A stretch of 64,000 nt of DNA from JADKAV01 sp963769435 (lineage in GTDB: Bacteria > Actinomycetota > Actinomycetes > S36-B12 > UBA10799), in contig CAVYLN010000001.1 in assembly GCA_963769435.1 (NCBI GenBank), positions 744,001 to 808,000 on the forward strand, in the 5' to 3' direction. This document shows, piece by piece, positions 47,771-59,145 of this stretch. A model generated the notes under the pieces. That model was not told the origin of the DNA. It did not search any database and saw only the letters and a program-made list of their open reading frames with translations. The position numbers were made by a program, and so were the translations under genes. Position 1 is the first letter of the stretch. Every line of letters starts with the position of its first letter.

Positions 47771-48877
47771 TCATCCCGCCTGCTGGCGACGCCACCGGAT
47801 ACCCGCCTCGATGAACTCGTCGATCTCCCCGTCGAGCACGGCGGCGGTGTTGCCGGTCTCGACCTCGGTACGCAGGTCTTTGACCATCTGGTACGGGTGC
47901 AGCACGTAGGAGCGCATCTGGTTGCCCCAGGAACCGGCGGACTCACCCTTGAGCGCATCCATCTTGGCCTGTTCCTCCTGGCGCTGGCGCTCGAGCAGCT
48001 TGGCCTGCAGGACGGCCATGGCCGTGGCCTTGTTCTGCAACTGGGACCGCTCGTTCTGACAGCTGACGACGATGCCGGTCGGGATGTGGGTCAGACGGAC
48101 CGCGGAGTCCGTGGTGTTGACGCCCTGACCGCCGGGCCCCGAGGAGCGGTAGACGTCCACGCGCAGCTCGTCCTCGGGGATCTCGATACTCTCCGTCTTC
48201 TCGACCACAGGGATCACCTCAACCTCCGCGAACGAGGTCTGGCGGCGGCCCTGGTTGTCGAACGGCGAGATCCGCACCAGCCGGTGGGTGCCCTGCTCCA
48301 CCGACAGCGTCCCGTAGGCGAACGGCGCCTTGACCGCGAAGGTGGCCGACTTGATGCCAGCCTCCTCGGCGTAGGAGGTCTCGTAGACCTCCAGCGGCCA
48401 GCCATGGCGTTCGCAGTAGCGGCTGTACATGCGCAGGAGCATCTCCGCCCAGTCGGCCGCGTCCACGCCGCCAGCCCCCGAACGGATGGAGACCAAAGCC
48501 TCCCGCTCGTCGTACTCCCCCGACAGCAGCGTGCGGACCTCCAGATCGCTGATCTCCGCATGCAGTGCGGTGAGTTCGCGCAAGGCCTCGTCGTGGGCAC
48601 CGGCGTCGTCCTCGGCCTCCGCGAGTTCCAACATGATCGGCAGATCGTCGACACGTTGCCGGAGTTCGTGCAGGCGCCGCCGCTCCTGTTGCAGGTAGGA
48701 CAACTTGGAGGTGATCTTCTGCGCCGCCTCCGGGTCGTCCCACAGATTCGGGGCCGATGCCTGCTGCTCCAGGTCCGCGATCTCGGTCTCGACCCCAGGA
48801 AGATCCACGACGGCCTCGATCTGCTTCAGCACACCGTCGAGCACGCTCACTTGTTCGGAGATCTCCAGATCGGCCAC
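47771..48877 (-). CDS. prfB: Peptide chain release factor 2
   Basis: A 368-residue class I release factor. The stop-recognition motif SPF occurs in VRISPFDNQGRRQ and the peptidyl-hydrolysis GGQ in YRSSGPGGQGVNTTDSAVRL, with the usual RxTHIPTGIVV strand. It recognises UGA and UAA. No internal in-frame stop or slippery site is present, so the autoregulatory +1 frameshift known in many bacteria is absent here. Confidence 0.96.
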   Translation of the reverse strand: MADLEISEQVSVLDGVLKQIEAVVDLPGVETEIADLEQQASAPNLWDDPEAAQKITSKLSYLQQERRRLHELRQRVDDLPIMLELAEAEDDAGAHDEALRELTALHAEISDLEVRTLLSGEYDEREALVSIRSGAGGVDAADWAEMLLRMYSRYCERHGWPLEVYETSYAEEAGIKSATFAVKAPFAYGTLSVEQGTHRLVRISPFDNQGRRQTSFAEVEVIPVVEKTESIEIPEDELRVDVYRSSGPGGQGVNTTDSAVRLTHIPTGIVVSCQNERSQLQNKATAMAVLQAKLLERQRQEEQAKMDALKGESAGSWGNQMRSYVLHPYQMVKDLRTEVETGNTAAVLDGEIDEFIEAGIRWRRQQAG

Positions 48878-48902
48878 CTATGTAGGGTAACCGCGCGCCG
48901 AC

Positions 48903-49349
48903 CTACCAGTTGGCGAGGTACCGCTCCTGCTTGTCCTTGAAGGAGCCCATGAGGATGATGATGAAATCGATCAGCACCCAGATCCCGAGTCCGCCGAGAG
49001 TCAGGATCATCAGGATTCCGGTCCCGACCTTCCCCACGTAGAAGCGGTGGACGCCGAACACGCCGAGGAACCAGGCCAGCAGGGCTGCGGCCAACCGGGA
49101 CTTCGGGGAGGCCGGACGACCCTCGGCGTCGAGCATCGGCTTGCCGTTCGGGTACATGGCCACACCCCCCGGGGCCGGCGGCGCGGGCTGCGGCACTGGC
49201 GGCGTGGGCTGCGGCGTGGGCGGCGTCGCCGGCGCGGCCGGCGGCGGGGTGGGCGCAGCGACGGGAGGAGGCGGAGGCGGCGGAACGCTCGTGCTGCTTG
49301 GCGGGACGTCCTGCGGCTCTTCGGCGGGGTTCTGCGTCATACCCGACAT
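48903..49349 (-). CDS. TM2-domain membrane protein
   Basis: A 148-residue protein (145 from the ATG at 49340). A Pro/Ala-rich, low-complexity head is followed by a TM2 domain: LAAALLAWFLGVFGVHRFYV, GKVGTGILMILTLGGLGIW and a final FKDKQ. Function is unknown; TM2 proteins are two-helix membrane proteins widespread in actinobacteria. It lies 25 bp upstream of prfB on the same strand. Confidence 0.82.
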   Translation of the reverse strand: MSGMTQNPAEEPQDVPPSSTSVPPPPPPPVAAPTPPPAAPATPPTPQPTPPVPQPAPPAPGGVAMYPNGKPMLDAEGRPASPKSRLAAALLAWFLGVFGVHRFYVGKVGTGILMILTLGGLGIWVLIDFIIILMGSFKDKQERYLANW

Positions 49350-49377
49350 CCTACGCACGCCGACCGGGTCCGGGCCC

Positions 49378-50451
49378 CTATCGGAGTTGTGCCGCGAGTT
49401 CGGCCTGGGCCGACATCTCCTCGGCGACCCTGACCACGGCCTTCGCCGCACGCGGAATCGACTTCCTGGCCCGGTATTGCGGAGGTAGTTCCACCGTCAC
49501 GAACCAACTCGCCGTGTTGCGTGCCGTCCAGCGGTTCAGTGTGCCCGGCAGCCACTTGCCGCAGTTGTTCGCACGACCCGGCTGGTTGAGTCTGATCAGC
49601 GTTGCGACCCTTCGGACCCAGTCGGCCGAGCGTCGGTCACAGACACTGAGCGTGGTGTTCCAGGGCTGGTGGAAACTCAGCACGCCGTTGGGTTGCAGCC
49701 GCTTGACGAAACGCATCATCGCGCGGGTCTCGGGTTCGCTGGCCGGCCGCCGGCCCGCGCGGTAACTGCTGGACCAGGTCCCGGGGTAGTTGCGGTTGAG
49801 ATCCACGCCGCGGGCGTTGTAGCGGTTGCCCCGGCGGCTGCCGTCGGGGTTCACGGTCCGAATGGTCCACAGTTGGTAGTCACCGTCCGGATCGATCGCC
49901 TTCTTCCGCACCCGTTTGGTGATCGCGAGTCCCGCTGGTTCGCTGCCGTGCATCTGCCCGACGCTGAGCAGAACCGTGACCGCCAGTGGATTGCCCTGCC
50001 GAACCGCCCAGATCTTGCGTCCCCTCACCGAGCGCCCGACCAGCACCTTGGACTTGGCGAAGATGGGCTTGTCGAGTCGCACCTTGAGCCGCACCGGCGC
50101 GCTCGGGGCCGAAGCCGGACTCGCGCTGAGGCCGTCGGTCGCGGTCACCGTGAACGTGTAGCTCTGTCGCAACGGCAACCGATCGAACACACAGCTGGTC
50201 GTGGCGGTCGTACAGGTGACACCGCCCGGGTCGGAAAGAACCACGTATTCGGTGGCACCGGGGCTGGGTTGCCATGTCACCTCGACGCTCGAGCCGACCT
50301 GGCTCGCGCTCACTGCGGTGGGCGCTGCCAGCGGCGCAGGGGTGACCGGCTCCTGCGCCGGGGTCGGGACCGGATCGGTCTGTTCGGCCGCGGCGGGACC
50401 CGCCAGGGCGAGCATGGAGGCAACACTTGTGCTCAGGACCAGGTACTTCAT
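49378..50451 (-). CDS. Secreted M14 zinc carboxypeptidase with fibronectin-III domain
   Basis: A 357-residue protein. Signal peptide MKYLVLSTSVASMLALAG; residues about 38-125 form a fibronectin type III domain (VEVTWQPSPGATEYVV, YTFTVTATDGLSASP). The M14 catalytic part has HxxE in VGQMHGSEPAG, NPDG, DLNRNYPG, the third ligand His in LSFHQPWNT and the general base Glu in FVTVELPP. It should trim peptides or cell-wall stems. ATG 50451 gives the only start with a signal sequence. Confidence 0.88.
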   Translation of the reverse strand: MKYLVLSTSVASMLALAGPAAAEQTDPVPTPAQEPVTPAPLAAPTAVSASQVGSSVEVTWQPSPGATEYVVLSDPGGVTCTTATTSCVFDRLPLRQSYTFTVTATDGLSASPASAPSAPVRLKVRLDKPIFAKSKVLVGRSVRGRKIWAVRQGNPLAVTVLLSVGQMHGSEPAGLAITKRVRKKAIDPDGDYQLWTIRTVNPDGSRRGNRYNARGVDLNRNYPGTWSSSYRAGRRPASEPETRAMMRFVKRLQPNGVLSFHQPWNTTLSVCDRRSADWVRRVATLIRLNQPGRANNCGKWLPGTLNRWTARNTASWFVTVELPPQYRARKSIPRAAKAVVRVAEEMSAQAELAAQLR

Positions 50452-50510
50452 CGGACCACCGTACGTCACAAGTAGTTGATTCGAACGCGTGTGCGACATA
50501 CTATCGGGGC

Positions 50511-51122
50511 GTGACGGCTCTGGATCTACAGCCCTCGTTGTTCTCCGGCGCAGGCGTCGACCGGGGAACGCTGCGTGACGCCCACCGCACCGATCTCGGT
50601 CACGGCGCATGGGTCGACCACCTCGAGGGCTGGCTCGACGACGATCTGGAGGTCTTCGACGCTCTGCGTGTCCAGGTCCCTTGGAAACGCGCCACGCGCA
50701 GGATGTACGACCGGGTGGTCGACGTCCCCCGCCTGACGGCCTGGTGCAGCGATCCGGAGGCACTGCCCCACCCGGGTCTGGTCCGGGCCTTCCACGAGCT
50801 CAACGAGCACTACGGGCCCGAGCGGTTCGCCACCGCCGGCCTGTGCTGGTACCGCAACGGCACCGACAGCGTCGCCTGGCACGGCGACACCATCGGCGTG
50901 GCGCATGCGGACACCGTCGTGGCGATCGTGTCGGTTGGTGCAGCCCGGCCATTGCTTATGCGGCCGCGCGGCGGCGGTCCCACTTCGAGTTTCCCGGTCG
51001 GACACGGGGATCTGCTCGTCATGGGCGGGACCTGCCAGAGCACGTGGGAACACGCCGTCCCGAAGGTCGCCGCGGCCGGACCCAGGATAAGCATCCAGTT
51101 CCGGAGGCCGGGTGTGGCCTGA
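50511..51122 (+). CDS. AlkB-like 2-oxoglutarate/Fe(II) dioxygenase
   Basis: A 203-residue protein. The iron site is HxD in SVAWHGDTIG (H124, D126) and a later His in TWEHAVPKV; the 2OG Arg is in PRISIQFRRP. PWKRATRRMYDRVVDVPRLT is the usual substrate-lid start. It likely removes alkyl groups from DNA or RNA bases by oxidation. GTG 50511; no neighbour on the same strand. Confidence 0.87.
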   Translation: MTALDLQPSLFSGAGVDRGTLRDAHRTDLGHGAWVDHLEGWLDDDLEVFDALRVQVPWKRATRRMYDRVVDVPRLTAWCSDPEALPHPGLVRAFHELNEHYGPERFATAGLCWYRNGTDSVAWHGDTIGVAHADTVVAIVSVGAARPLLMRPRGGGPTSSFPVGHGDLLVMGGTCQSTWEHAVPKVAAAGPRISIQFRRPGVA

Positions 51123-51172
51123 TGTCCGCACGGACACCGGCCGGGGACGCCCGCAGACGTCTCCGGCCGTGC

Positions 51173-54100
51173 CTATGAACCCTGCTGACTGACGTTGCGG
51201 ATGAGGCGCAGCGCGACCGACACGGTGGCCAGACTCGGCGGCCCGGATCCACGGATCTCCTCCAACGTCGCGCGGGCACGCGACAAGCCCTCCGGGTTCG
51301 CCTCCTCGAAGGCCGCGATCCGCTCCTGCGGCGGCATCGCCTCATCGGTGCGCCGCAGAATCCGGACAGTGAGCCCGGCGAGCGCGCCGTAGAGGTCCTG
51401 CCGCACGGCAGCCCGTGCCAGCGTGGCCCACCGATCGAGGCGGTCGAGGTTGGAGATCTGCGTCAGCAGGGCATCGATGCCGAAGCGCTCGGAGACGGCG
51501 AAGTACAACTGCGCAACAGCGGTCGGATCCTGCTTCTCGCGCGCGGCGATGTCGGCGATGTCCAGCAGAGAGTACTGGTCCAGGCACGCCGCGACCCGCA
51601 CCGCCAGGTGCTCCGGAGCCCCCAGTTCCACGTAGTGCGCGGTGAGGTCCTCCAGTCGCTGACGTTCGGTACCGAGCAGCATGTCCGGAATCTCCGGGGT
51701 CAGCGCATGCACCACGGGGTGAACGTCGTGGATGAGTTTGGAGACATCGAGGACCCCGCCACGGGTGGTGAGGATCCATCGCACCGAGCGGTCCAGCAAC
51801 CGTCTGATCTCCAGGTACATCGCGTTCTGTGCCGCAACTGGAGCCACCCGGTCGAGCGCCTCGATCTCCTGCCACACGCCGTCGAGGTCGAATACCTGCC
51901 GGACCGCGACGTAGGCCCGGGCGGTCTCCTCGACGGAGGCCCCCGTCTCCTCGACGACCCGATGCACGAAGGTGATGCCACCGTGGTTGATGACGTCGTT
52001 GGCCAGCATCGTCGCCACGATCTCCTTGCGCAACGGGTGCTCCCCGAGCCGCTCCGGGTAGCGCGACCGCAGATCCGGGCGGGAAGTACTCGGCCAGGAT
52101 GTCGCGCGACCAATCGTCCTCGTCGATCGACGTCTCCATCAGATCGTCGGTCAGCGCGATCTTCGACCAGGCCAACAGCACCGACAGTTCCGGGGAACTG
52201 AGGCCGCGGCCCTCACGCGATACGTTCTGTGATCTGTTCGTCGGTGGGCAGGTACTCGATCTGCCGGTCGAGCAGACCTCGTTGCTCCAGCACCGTCATC
52301 AGCCGCTGGTGCACCGGACAGCAGCGCCCCGCGCTGGGCACGACCGTTGGACAGGAGCATGTTCTGCCAGTAGTTGTTGGCCAGCACGAGGTCGGCCACG
52401 TCCTCGGTCATCGCCGCCAGCAACTCGTTGCGCTGCTTGATCGTGAGGTCCCCGTCCTGCACGATGCGGTCCAGCAGGATCTTGATGTTGACCTCGTGGT
52501 CGCTGGTGTCGACGCCGGCCGAGTTGTCGATCGCATCGGTGTTGAGCCGCACCCCCTTGTCGGCGGCCTCGATGCGCCCGAGTTGGGTGAGACCGAGGTT
52601 GCCACCCTCGCCCACGACCTTGCACCGCAATTGTGATCCGGTCACGCGGATGGCGTCGTTGGCCTTGTCCCCGACCTCGGCGTCGGACTCCGTGGCACGC
52701 CTTCACGTAGGTGCCGATGCCGCCGTTCCAGAGCAGGTCGACGGGCGCCTGCAGGATCGCGTGGAGCAGATCGTTGGGAGTCATGCTCTTGACCCCGTCG
52801 GCGATCCCCAGTACCGATCTCACCTGCTTGCTGATCGGGATCGACTTCAGCGAACGCGGGTACACCCCGCCACCGGAACTGATCAGGTCCTTGTCGTAGT
52901 CGGCCCAGCTCGATCGTGACATGTCGAACAGCCTGCGGCGTTCGACGAAGGACGCGGCCGCATCCGGTGAGGGATCCAGGAAGATGTCCCGGTGGTCGAA
53001 GGCCGCAACCAGCCGGATGTGTTCGGACAGCAGCATGCCGTTGCCGAACACGTCTCCGGACATGTCTCCGACTCCGACGACGGTGAAGTCCTCACTCTGG
53101 GTGTCGACGCCCATCTCGAGGAAGTGCCGCTTGACCGATTCCCAGGCGCCGCGGGCAGTGATGCCCATCGCTTTGTGGTCGTAGCCCACCGAGCCCCCGG
53201 AGGCGAACGCGTCGCCGAGCCAGAAACCGTAGTCGGCGGCCACCGAGTTCGCGATGTCGGAGAAGGAGGCCGTGCCCTTGTCCGCCGCCACCACCAGATA
53301 GGTGTCGTCCCCGTCGCGGCGATGCAGGTCGGCGGGTGGCACGACCTCACCGTGCACGAGGTTGTCGGTGAGATCCAGCAGACCGCTGATGAACATCTTG
53401 TAGCAGTCGATCCCCTCGGCCATGAAGGCCTCGCGGTTGCTCATCGGCGGCGGGTTCTTCACCACGAAACCGCCCTTGGAGCCGACCGGCACGATGACGG
53501 CGTTCTTCACCATCTGCGCCTTGACCAGCCCCAAGACCTCCGTACGGAAGTCCTCGCGACGGTCGCTCCAGCGCAGCCCACCGCGGGCGACGCGGCCGAA
53601 ACGCAGGTGGACGCCGGACATCCGCGGGGACGTCACGAAGATCTCGAAACGCGGACGCGGCAGCGGCATCCCCGGCACCTCGCGCGGGTCGAACTTGAAG
53701 GACAGCCACTGCTTCGGCTGACCGTCGGCACGCTGGAAGTAGTTCGTGCGCAGGATCGCGAGCACGATCCCGAGCAACTGCCTGACCACGCGGTCGTCAT
53801 CAAGTGAGGCCACCGAGTCCAGCGCGGTGAGCACCTCCTGGTGCAGGCTCTTGGCCTTCCGCTCGTCGTTGCTCGCCGGATGGTGTCTGGACTCGAACAG
53901 GCGCACCAGTAGGCGCACGATCTCGGTGTGCGCGATCAACACCTCGGTCATGTACTGCGCGGAGAAGGGCGTACCGATCTGCCGGGCGTACTCGACCCAG
54001 GCCCGCACCGCGGCGACCTCGCGCCAGTCGAGCCCGCCAGTGGTGACCAGCGTGTTCAGCCCGTCCGCGTCTGCGTGAACCGACCAGCAGGCCAGGAAGG

Positions 54101-56006
54101 CATCGCAGAAGCGCTGCGTGAACGTGTCCTCGTTCGGCATGTCGCCGTCGGGCAGTCGCAGCCCGAAGTCGTAGATGTGCCGTTCAACCCCGTCCTGCCC
54201 GGAGATGGCGTACGGCCGTTCGTCGAGGACCTCCACCCCGAATCCGTTGAGGATCGGGATGACCGCTGCCAGGGACACCGAGGGCCCGGAACGGAAGATG
54301 GTGAACCGGCGGTCCCGCAGTGACTCCACGAGGGCGGGCTGCGCAAGGGCCACCGACACCCCGGCTTCACCGAGCTCTGCGAGGCGCAGCATGTCCGCCA
54401 CCGCCTCCCGTGCCGTGGCGTCCTCCTTGTAGGCCTCTGGGAAGGCACCCTCGTAGACGGCGATCAGTTCCCCGGCACGCTCCTCGCCGACCGCGGTCAC
54501 CAGCGCCTCGGTGAGGTGGTCGTCCCACGACCTGACCGCGTCTGCCAGCTCGTGCTCGAGGGCCGCCTCGTCGATCTCGGGGACAGGGACCCCGGGCGGC
54601 ATGTGCACAACCATGTGAAGGCGGGCGAGCACGGATTCACTCAGGAGCGCGGAGTGGTCCACGGTCACCCCGCCGTAGGCCTCGAGCAGCTTCGCCTGGA
54701 CCCGCTCCCGGACCTTGGTGTTGTACCTGTCCCGCGGGAGGTATACCAAGGCCGAGACGTAGCGCCCGTAGCGATCCTCGCGCGTGAAGAGCCTGGTCTG
54801 CCGGCGCTGGTGGATCATCAGCACGGCGCGGGCGATCGGGAACAACTCCTCGGCATCGGTCTGGAAGAAGTCGTCGCGGGGATAGGTCTCGCAGAACTGC
54901 AGGAGGTCCTTGCCGCTGTGGGTGTTCGGGGCGAAGCCGGTGAGCGCGAAGACCTCGTCGACCCGACGTCGCAGCACCGGTATCTGGGTCACGGACTGGT
55001 TGTACGTACTCGAGGCGAACAGGCCGATGAAACGGTGTTCGCCGATCACGACGCCGTTCTCGTCGAAGCGCTTGACACCCACGTAGTCGAGCCGGACCGG
55101 TCGGTGGACGGTGGACCGGGAGTTGGCCTTCGTGAGCACCAGCACCCGTGGCTCGTCGGCGTGGGCACGCACCGCGGGAGGCAGATTGGAGAACGACTCC
55201 GACACGACCTTGTCCGAACGCAGCAGCCCCAGTCCGCTGCCGGCCTGGCTGACCAGGGCCGAGGGTTCGGGGTCGCGGACCAGGTCGTACTTGCGGTATC
55301 CGAGGAACGTGTAGTTGCCCTCCGCCAACCACTGCAGGAAGTCGGCGCCCTCCTGGGCGTACCCCTCGGGCACCGAGGACGGGGGACTCACCCGCAACTC
55401 CTCAGCGATCGCGAGCGCCTGCGCGGTCATCGGCTGCCAGTCCTCGACGGCGAGCCGCACGTCGCGAAGCACCGACTGCAGCACCTTCTCGAGGGCGACA
55501 TGATCCTCCGTGGCGGTCCGCAGGTCGATCTCGAGGTGGATCCACGACTCGCGGATCGCGTTGTCCGGGGCGGTGTCCGGGGGTCCCGGCAGGACCGCTT
55601 CGAGGCCGCCCTCGGAATCACGCACGACCGCGTAGATGGGATGTGCGACCAGGTGCAGGGCGTGCCCCTCGCGGGTGATCGCCGCCACCAGGGAGTCGAG
55701 CAGGAACGGCATGTCGTCGGTGATCACCTGCACAACCGTGTGACCGCAGGTCCACTCGTTGGCCGCCGACCGTCGGAGTGAAGACGTCCACGAGGGCGCT
55801 CCCCGGCCGCCGGTTCGCCCCGAGTCTGCAGCATGTGTGTGGCGGGCCCGACCACATCCATCGGGTCCTTCCCGACGAGGTCCTCGGGGGCGACATCCTC
55901 GTAGAACCTGGGGAGGAAGTCCTCGAGGTCCACTTCGAACTCGGCAGGGTTGGGCCTGCGCTGCCACCGCTTGCGCGGATTCCAGCAGGTCGGTCAACGG
56001 ATTCAC
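51173..56006 (-). CDS. gdh: NAD-specific glutamate dehydrogenase, 180-kDa type (seven +1 frameshifts)
   Basis: About 1608 residues after correction, the size of GDH180-type enzymes. N-terminal ACT-like regions (DDMPFLLDSLVAAITREGHA) lead to the catalytic part: RFGRVARGGLRWSDRREDFR, KNAVIVPVGSKGGFVVK, GDMSGDVFGNGMLLS and DLLWNGGIGTYVKA, then KVVGEGGNLGLTQLGRIEA. Shifts lie near 55943, 55800, 55763, 52700, 52325, 52213 and 52087, and all are single extra bases. GTG 56006 follows the P5C dehydrogenase stop by 8 bp. The enzyme converts glutamate to 2-oxoglutarate and ammonia, so the pair carries P5C to the TCA cycle. Confidence 0.9.
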
Positions 56007-56014
56007 TTCGGCCT

Positions 56015-57644
56015 CTACTTCATGTGGGGGTGATTGTGGTCGGTCGGAGGCACGAAGGTCTCCTTGATGGAACGGGTGCTGGTCCACCGCATGAGGTTCT
56101 GCGGAGCACCGGCCTTGTCGTTGGTGCCAGATGCACGGGCACCGCCGAACGGTTGCTGGCCCACGACGGCGCCCGTCGGCTTGTCGTTGATGTAGAAGTT
56201 GCCCGCCGCGTAGCGCAACGTCTCGCGGGCCTGCGGCGATCGCCGCCCGGTCCTGCGCCAGGAACGCGCCAGTCAGCGCGTACTTCGCGATGCCCTCCAT
56301 CTGGTCCATCACGGCGGAGTACCTGCGGTCGTCGTAGACGTAGACCCCCAGCAGCGGTCCGAAGTACTCATCGGTGAAGAACTCGTTCGTCGGGTCCTTG
56401 CTCAGCGCCACCGTCGGACGGATGAAGTAGCCGTCACTGTCGTCGTAGGTGCCTCCGGCTGCGACGTCGACGTCGACGTTCTTCGTGGCCCGGTCTATCG
56501 CCCCGGACACCTTCGCGAACGCCCGCTCGTCGATCACGGCACCCATGAAGTTGCTGAAGTCCGTGGTGGGGCCCATGGACAGGCCCTCGACCTTCTCCAG
56601 GAAGTCGTCCTTCATGACCTTCCACACGCTGCGCGGCACGTAGGCCCGGGAGGCCGCCGAGCACTTCTGTCCCTGGAACTCGAACGCCCCGCGGATCATC
56701 GCGGTGGTCAGCACCGCGGGGTCGGCCGACGGGTGCGCGAACACGAAGTCCTTGCCGCCCGTCTCGCCCACCAGCCGCGGATACGAACGGTACTTGTCGA
56801 TGTTCTCGCCCACCGTGCGCCACAGCAGTTGGAACACCGGGGTGGAACCGGTGAAGTGGATGCCGGCCAGGTCGCGGTCGTACAGCGTGACGTCCGAGAC
56901 GGCGATGCCGTCCCCGGTCACCATGTTGATCACACCCGGCGGCAGTCCGGCCTCCTCGAGCAGTTGCATCAGGTAGTGCGCGGCGAACTGCTGGGTGGGG
57001 GCCGGCTTCCACACCACGACGTTGCCCATCAGGGCAGGTGCGGTCGGCAGGTTACCCGCGATCGCAGTGAAGTTGAACGGCGTGATCGCGTACACGAAAC
57101 CCTCGAGCGGACGGTGGTCGGTCTGGTTCCAGACCCCGGGACCGGAGATCGGCTGTTCGCGCAGGATCTCAGCGGCGAACTTCACGTTGAACCGCCAGAA
57201 GTCGATGAGCTCACAGGCCGAGTCGATCTCGGCCTGGTATGCCGTCTTGGACTGCCCGAGCATGGTGGCGGCGTTCAGCGTGTCCCGCCACGGGCCGGAC
57301 AGAAGGTCGGCGGCCTTGAGGAAGATCGCGGCCCGATCGTCGAAAGACAGCGCCCGCCACGCCGGTGCCGCCTTCTTCGCCGCGGCGACCGCCGCCGCAG
57401 AATCCTTGCGGGTCGCGTTCTTCAGCGTCCCCAGTCGGCGCTGATGTGCGTGCGGTTGCACCACCTTGATCCGCGACCCACCGCCCATCGTCCACTGGCC
57501 GTCGATGTACATGGGCAGGTCGATCGACCCTTGACTCTGAAGCTGCGCGAGTCTGGCCTGCAGCGATACGCGGTGCGGGGAGCCCGGCTCGTACAACCGG
57601 TTCGGCTCGTTGTCGATCGCGGGAATTCGGGTGACGGCATCCAT
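56015..57644 (-). CDS. pruA: 1-pyrroline-5-carboxylate dehydrogenase (one +1 frameshift)
   Basis: About 542 residues, the usual length for the stand-alone enzyme. Aldehyde dehydrogenase motifs are ITPFNFTAIAGNLPTAPAL, LVGETGGKDFVFAH with the catalytic Glu, and FQGQKCSAASRAYVP with the catalytic Cys. The C-terminus GNFYINDKPTGAVVGQQPFG is family-specific. A +1 shift near 56230 separates it from the body. ATG 57644 gives MDAVTRIPAI. It oxidises P5C semialdehyde to glutamate, feeding the next gene. Confidence 0.92.
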
Positions 57645-57717
57645 ATCGCTGATACTTCCATCCCGGGTCGCGGATTGGCGACTCGATCGCGAGGTTGGCC
57701 CAACCGGCCGATGGACG

Positions 57718-58090
57718 CTACTGCAGATGCGGGATCTCGTCGACCGCGTACCACTGCAGGTCGTCGACGAACACTGCCGCCCAGTCGATCCGCGGTACCT
57801 CGACGCGCGTGGCCAACGAGGTCGACGGCACCGGGAACGTGCTCCACCGCGTCGGTGCCGATGTCTATGGCCAGGGTGGCACGCCGGCGACCCGACGTCA
57901 TGGCGGCGATCGAGGAGGTCTCCTCCGCTGCCTTGGTCGCGAGGAACTCCAACTCCTCCTCGTCCGCGTCCGGGTGCTGGGCTCGCAGCGCATCGGTGAC
58001 CGCGTGGATGCGGGTCCCCGCCGGGACGAAGCCGGCCCGGTCCCACTCGACCACCTCCGGCAGCGTGCTGGGAACGTATGCGCGGATCAA
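57718..58090 (-). CDS. DUF6912-like small protein (one +1 frameshift)
   Basis: About 123 residues. The start LIRAYVPSTLPEVVEWDRAG, the helix DEEELEFLATKAAEETSS and the ending IDWAAVFVDDLQWYAVDEIP match a conserved actinobacterial family annotated only by a DUF number. A shift near 57815 is repaired by removing one base. TTG 58090 overlaps the patatin stop, so the two are likely coupled. Function unknown. Confidence 0.7.
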
Positions 58091-59085
58091 CTGACGTCGG
58101 CCAAGTGGTCGGGGCCCACCTTGTCGGGGTCGCGCAACGCCTCCAGCGAGGTCCGCAAGGACGTCTCCAGCGCGGTGAGCCGACGGCTGTTGTCCATCAC
58201 GTTGGCACCCATTGCTTCGAGATCCTCGGGACCCGGACCCAGCACCACGACATCGGCACCGCCCGCGCGAACCTTGTCGACCTCGTGCAGACACCTCTTC
58301 GTGACCTGCACACGCCAGCGGCGCTCCACCCGGCCAAGCATCGTGTCGGGCTGGTCCATGGCGAAGGACAACATCGGCGCCAGGACGTACACCTCGTCGA
58401 GGTCAAGGCCGGCCAGCAGGTCCGCGGACGTCGCCGACCAGGCGCCGCCGTCGATGTAGGTGCGCCCGTCGATCTGCATGGGCCGGAACCAGCCCGGGAT
58501 CGCGCAACTGGCCATCACCGCGTCGGACAGGGCGACCGGCGGCGCGTTGTCATGTCCGAACGCCACTCGGCGACCGCTCTCATAGTCCAGGGCCACGATC
58601 CAGACATTGTCGTGGGGCGACCACTCCCCGAAGGGCGTGAACGCCTCGACCAGGTGTCCGACGCGGTCCAGGGAGCCCTTGCCGGCCGGCAGGAAGGCGC
58701 TGAGCACCGCGGTCGGGGGCATCTTCCGGGCACCACCGGCCAGCGTGCGGCGGATCAGTTTCCCGCTGCCCGGGCCGAGCAGCCGGGGAAGTCCGGGTCG
58801 ATGGCTCCCGGTGGCCTTCTCGTAGTCCCAGGAGTAGCCGGCCAACGGCCCCTCATCGATGGAGTGGCCGCGCTGATGGTCGATCAACTGCTCCACGCTC
58901 ACTCCGGCCCCGAGCAGCGCGGAGAGCACAGATCCAGCGGAGGTACCCACGATGTAGTCGGCCGTGCGGGGGTCGAAGCCGTGGATCTCCTCCACCGCCT
59001 TGAGCGCGCCGACCATCCAGGCCGCTCCGAGAATGCCGCCACCGCCGAGGACGAGCCCCCGCCGTGGACCGGGCTTCGTGGCCAT
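58087..59085 (-). CDS. Patatin-like phospholipase
   Basis: A 332-residue protein. Oxyanion loop GLVLGGGGILGAAWMVGA, nucleophile GTSAGS (GxSxG) and the catalytic Asp in YIDGGAWSAT. It should hydrolyse phospholipid or acylglycerol esters. It is preceded by a 22-bp palindrome and, further up, by the wax/triacylglycerol synthase, giving a lipid synthesis/lipolysis pair. Confidence 0.88.
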   Translation of the reverse strand: MATKPGPRRGLVLGGGGILGAAWMVGALKAVEEIHGFDPRTADYIVGTSAGSVLSALLGAGVSVEQLIDHQRGHSIDEGPLAGYSWDYEKATGSHRPGLPRLLGPGSGKLIRRTLAGGARKMPPTAVLSAFLPAGKGSLDRVGHLVEAFTPFGEWSPHDNVWIVALDYESGRRVAFGHDNAPPVALSDAVMASCAIPGWFRPMQIDGRTYIDGGAWSATSADLLAGLDLDEVYVLAPMLSFAMDQPDTMLGRVERRWRVQVTKRCLHEVDKVRAGGADVVVLGPGPEDLEAMGANVMDNSRRLTALETSLRTSLEALRDPDKVGPDHLADVS

Positions 59086-59104
59086 GACTGCTCCTGCTCT
59101 GCCG

Positions 59105-59126
59105 TTACCGGTACTGCTACCAGTAA
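59105..59126. promoter_or_regulatory. Palindrome upstream of the patatin gene
   Basis: TTACCGGTA (59105-59113) and TACCAGTAA (59118-59126) are inverted repeats with one mismatch around CTGC. The site lies 20 bp before the patatin ATG and has the size of a TetR- or GntR-type operator; the regulator is not identifiable here. Confidence 0.5.
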
Positions 59127-59145
59127 AACGCTACTCGCCGGAACG

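Noticed and set aside
47771..48877. Programmed +1 frameshift in prfB.
   Set aside because: The gene is one uninterrupted frame, so no autoregulatory slip exists here. It also does not explain the +1 lesions elsewhere, which have no shared slippery sequence.
52299..58046. An apparent 1915-residue protein joining P5C dehydrogenase and glutamate dehydrogenase.
   Set aside because: The join is produced by the +1 shift near 56230 skipping the P5C dehydrogenase stop at 56015. The true C-terminus and the GDH GTG at 56006 are both readable, so it is two genes.
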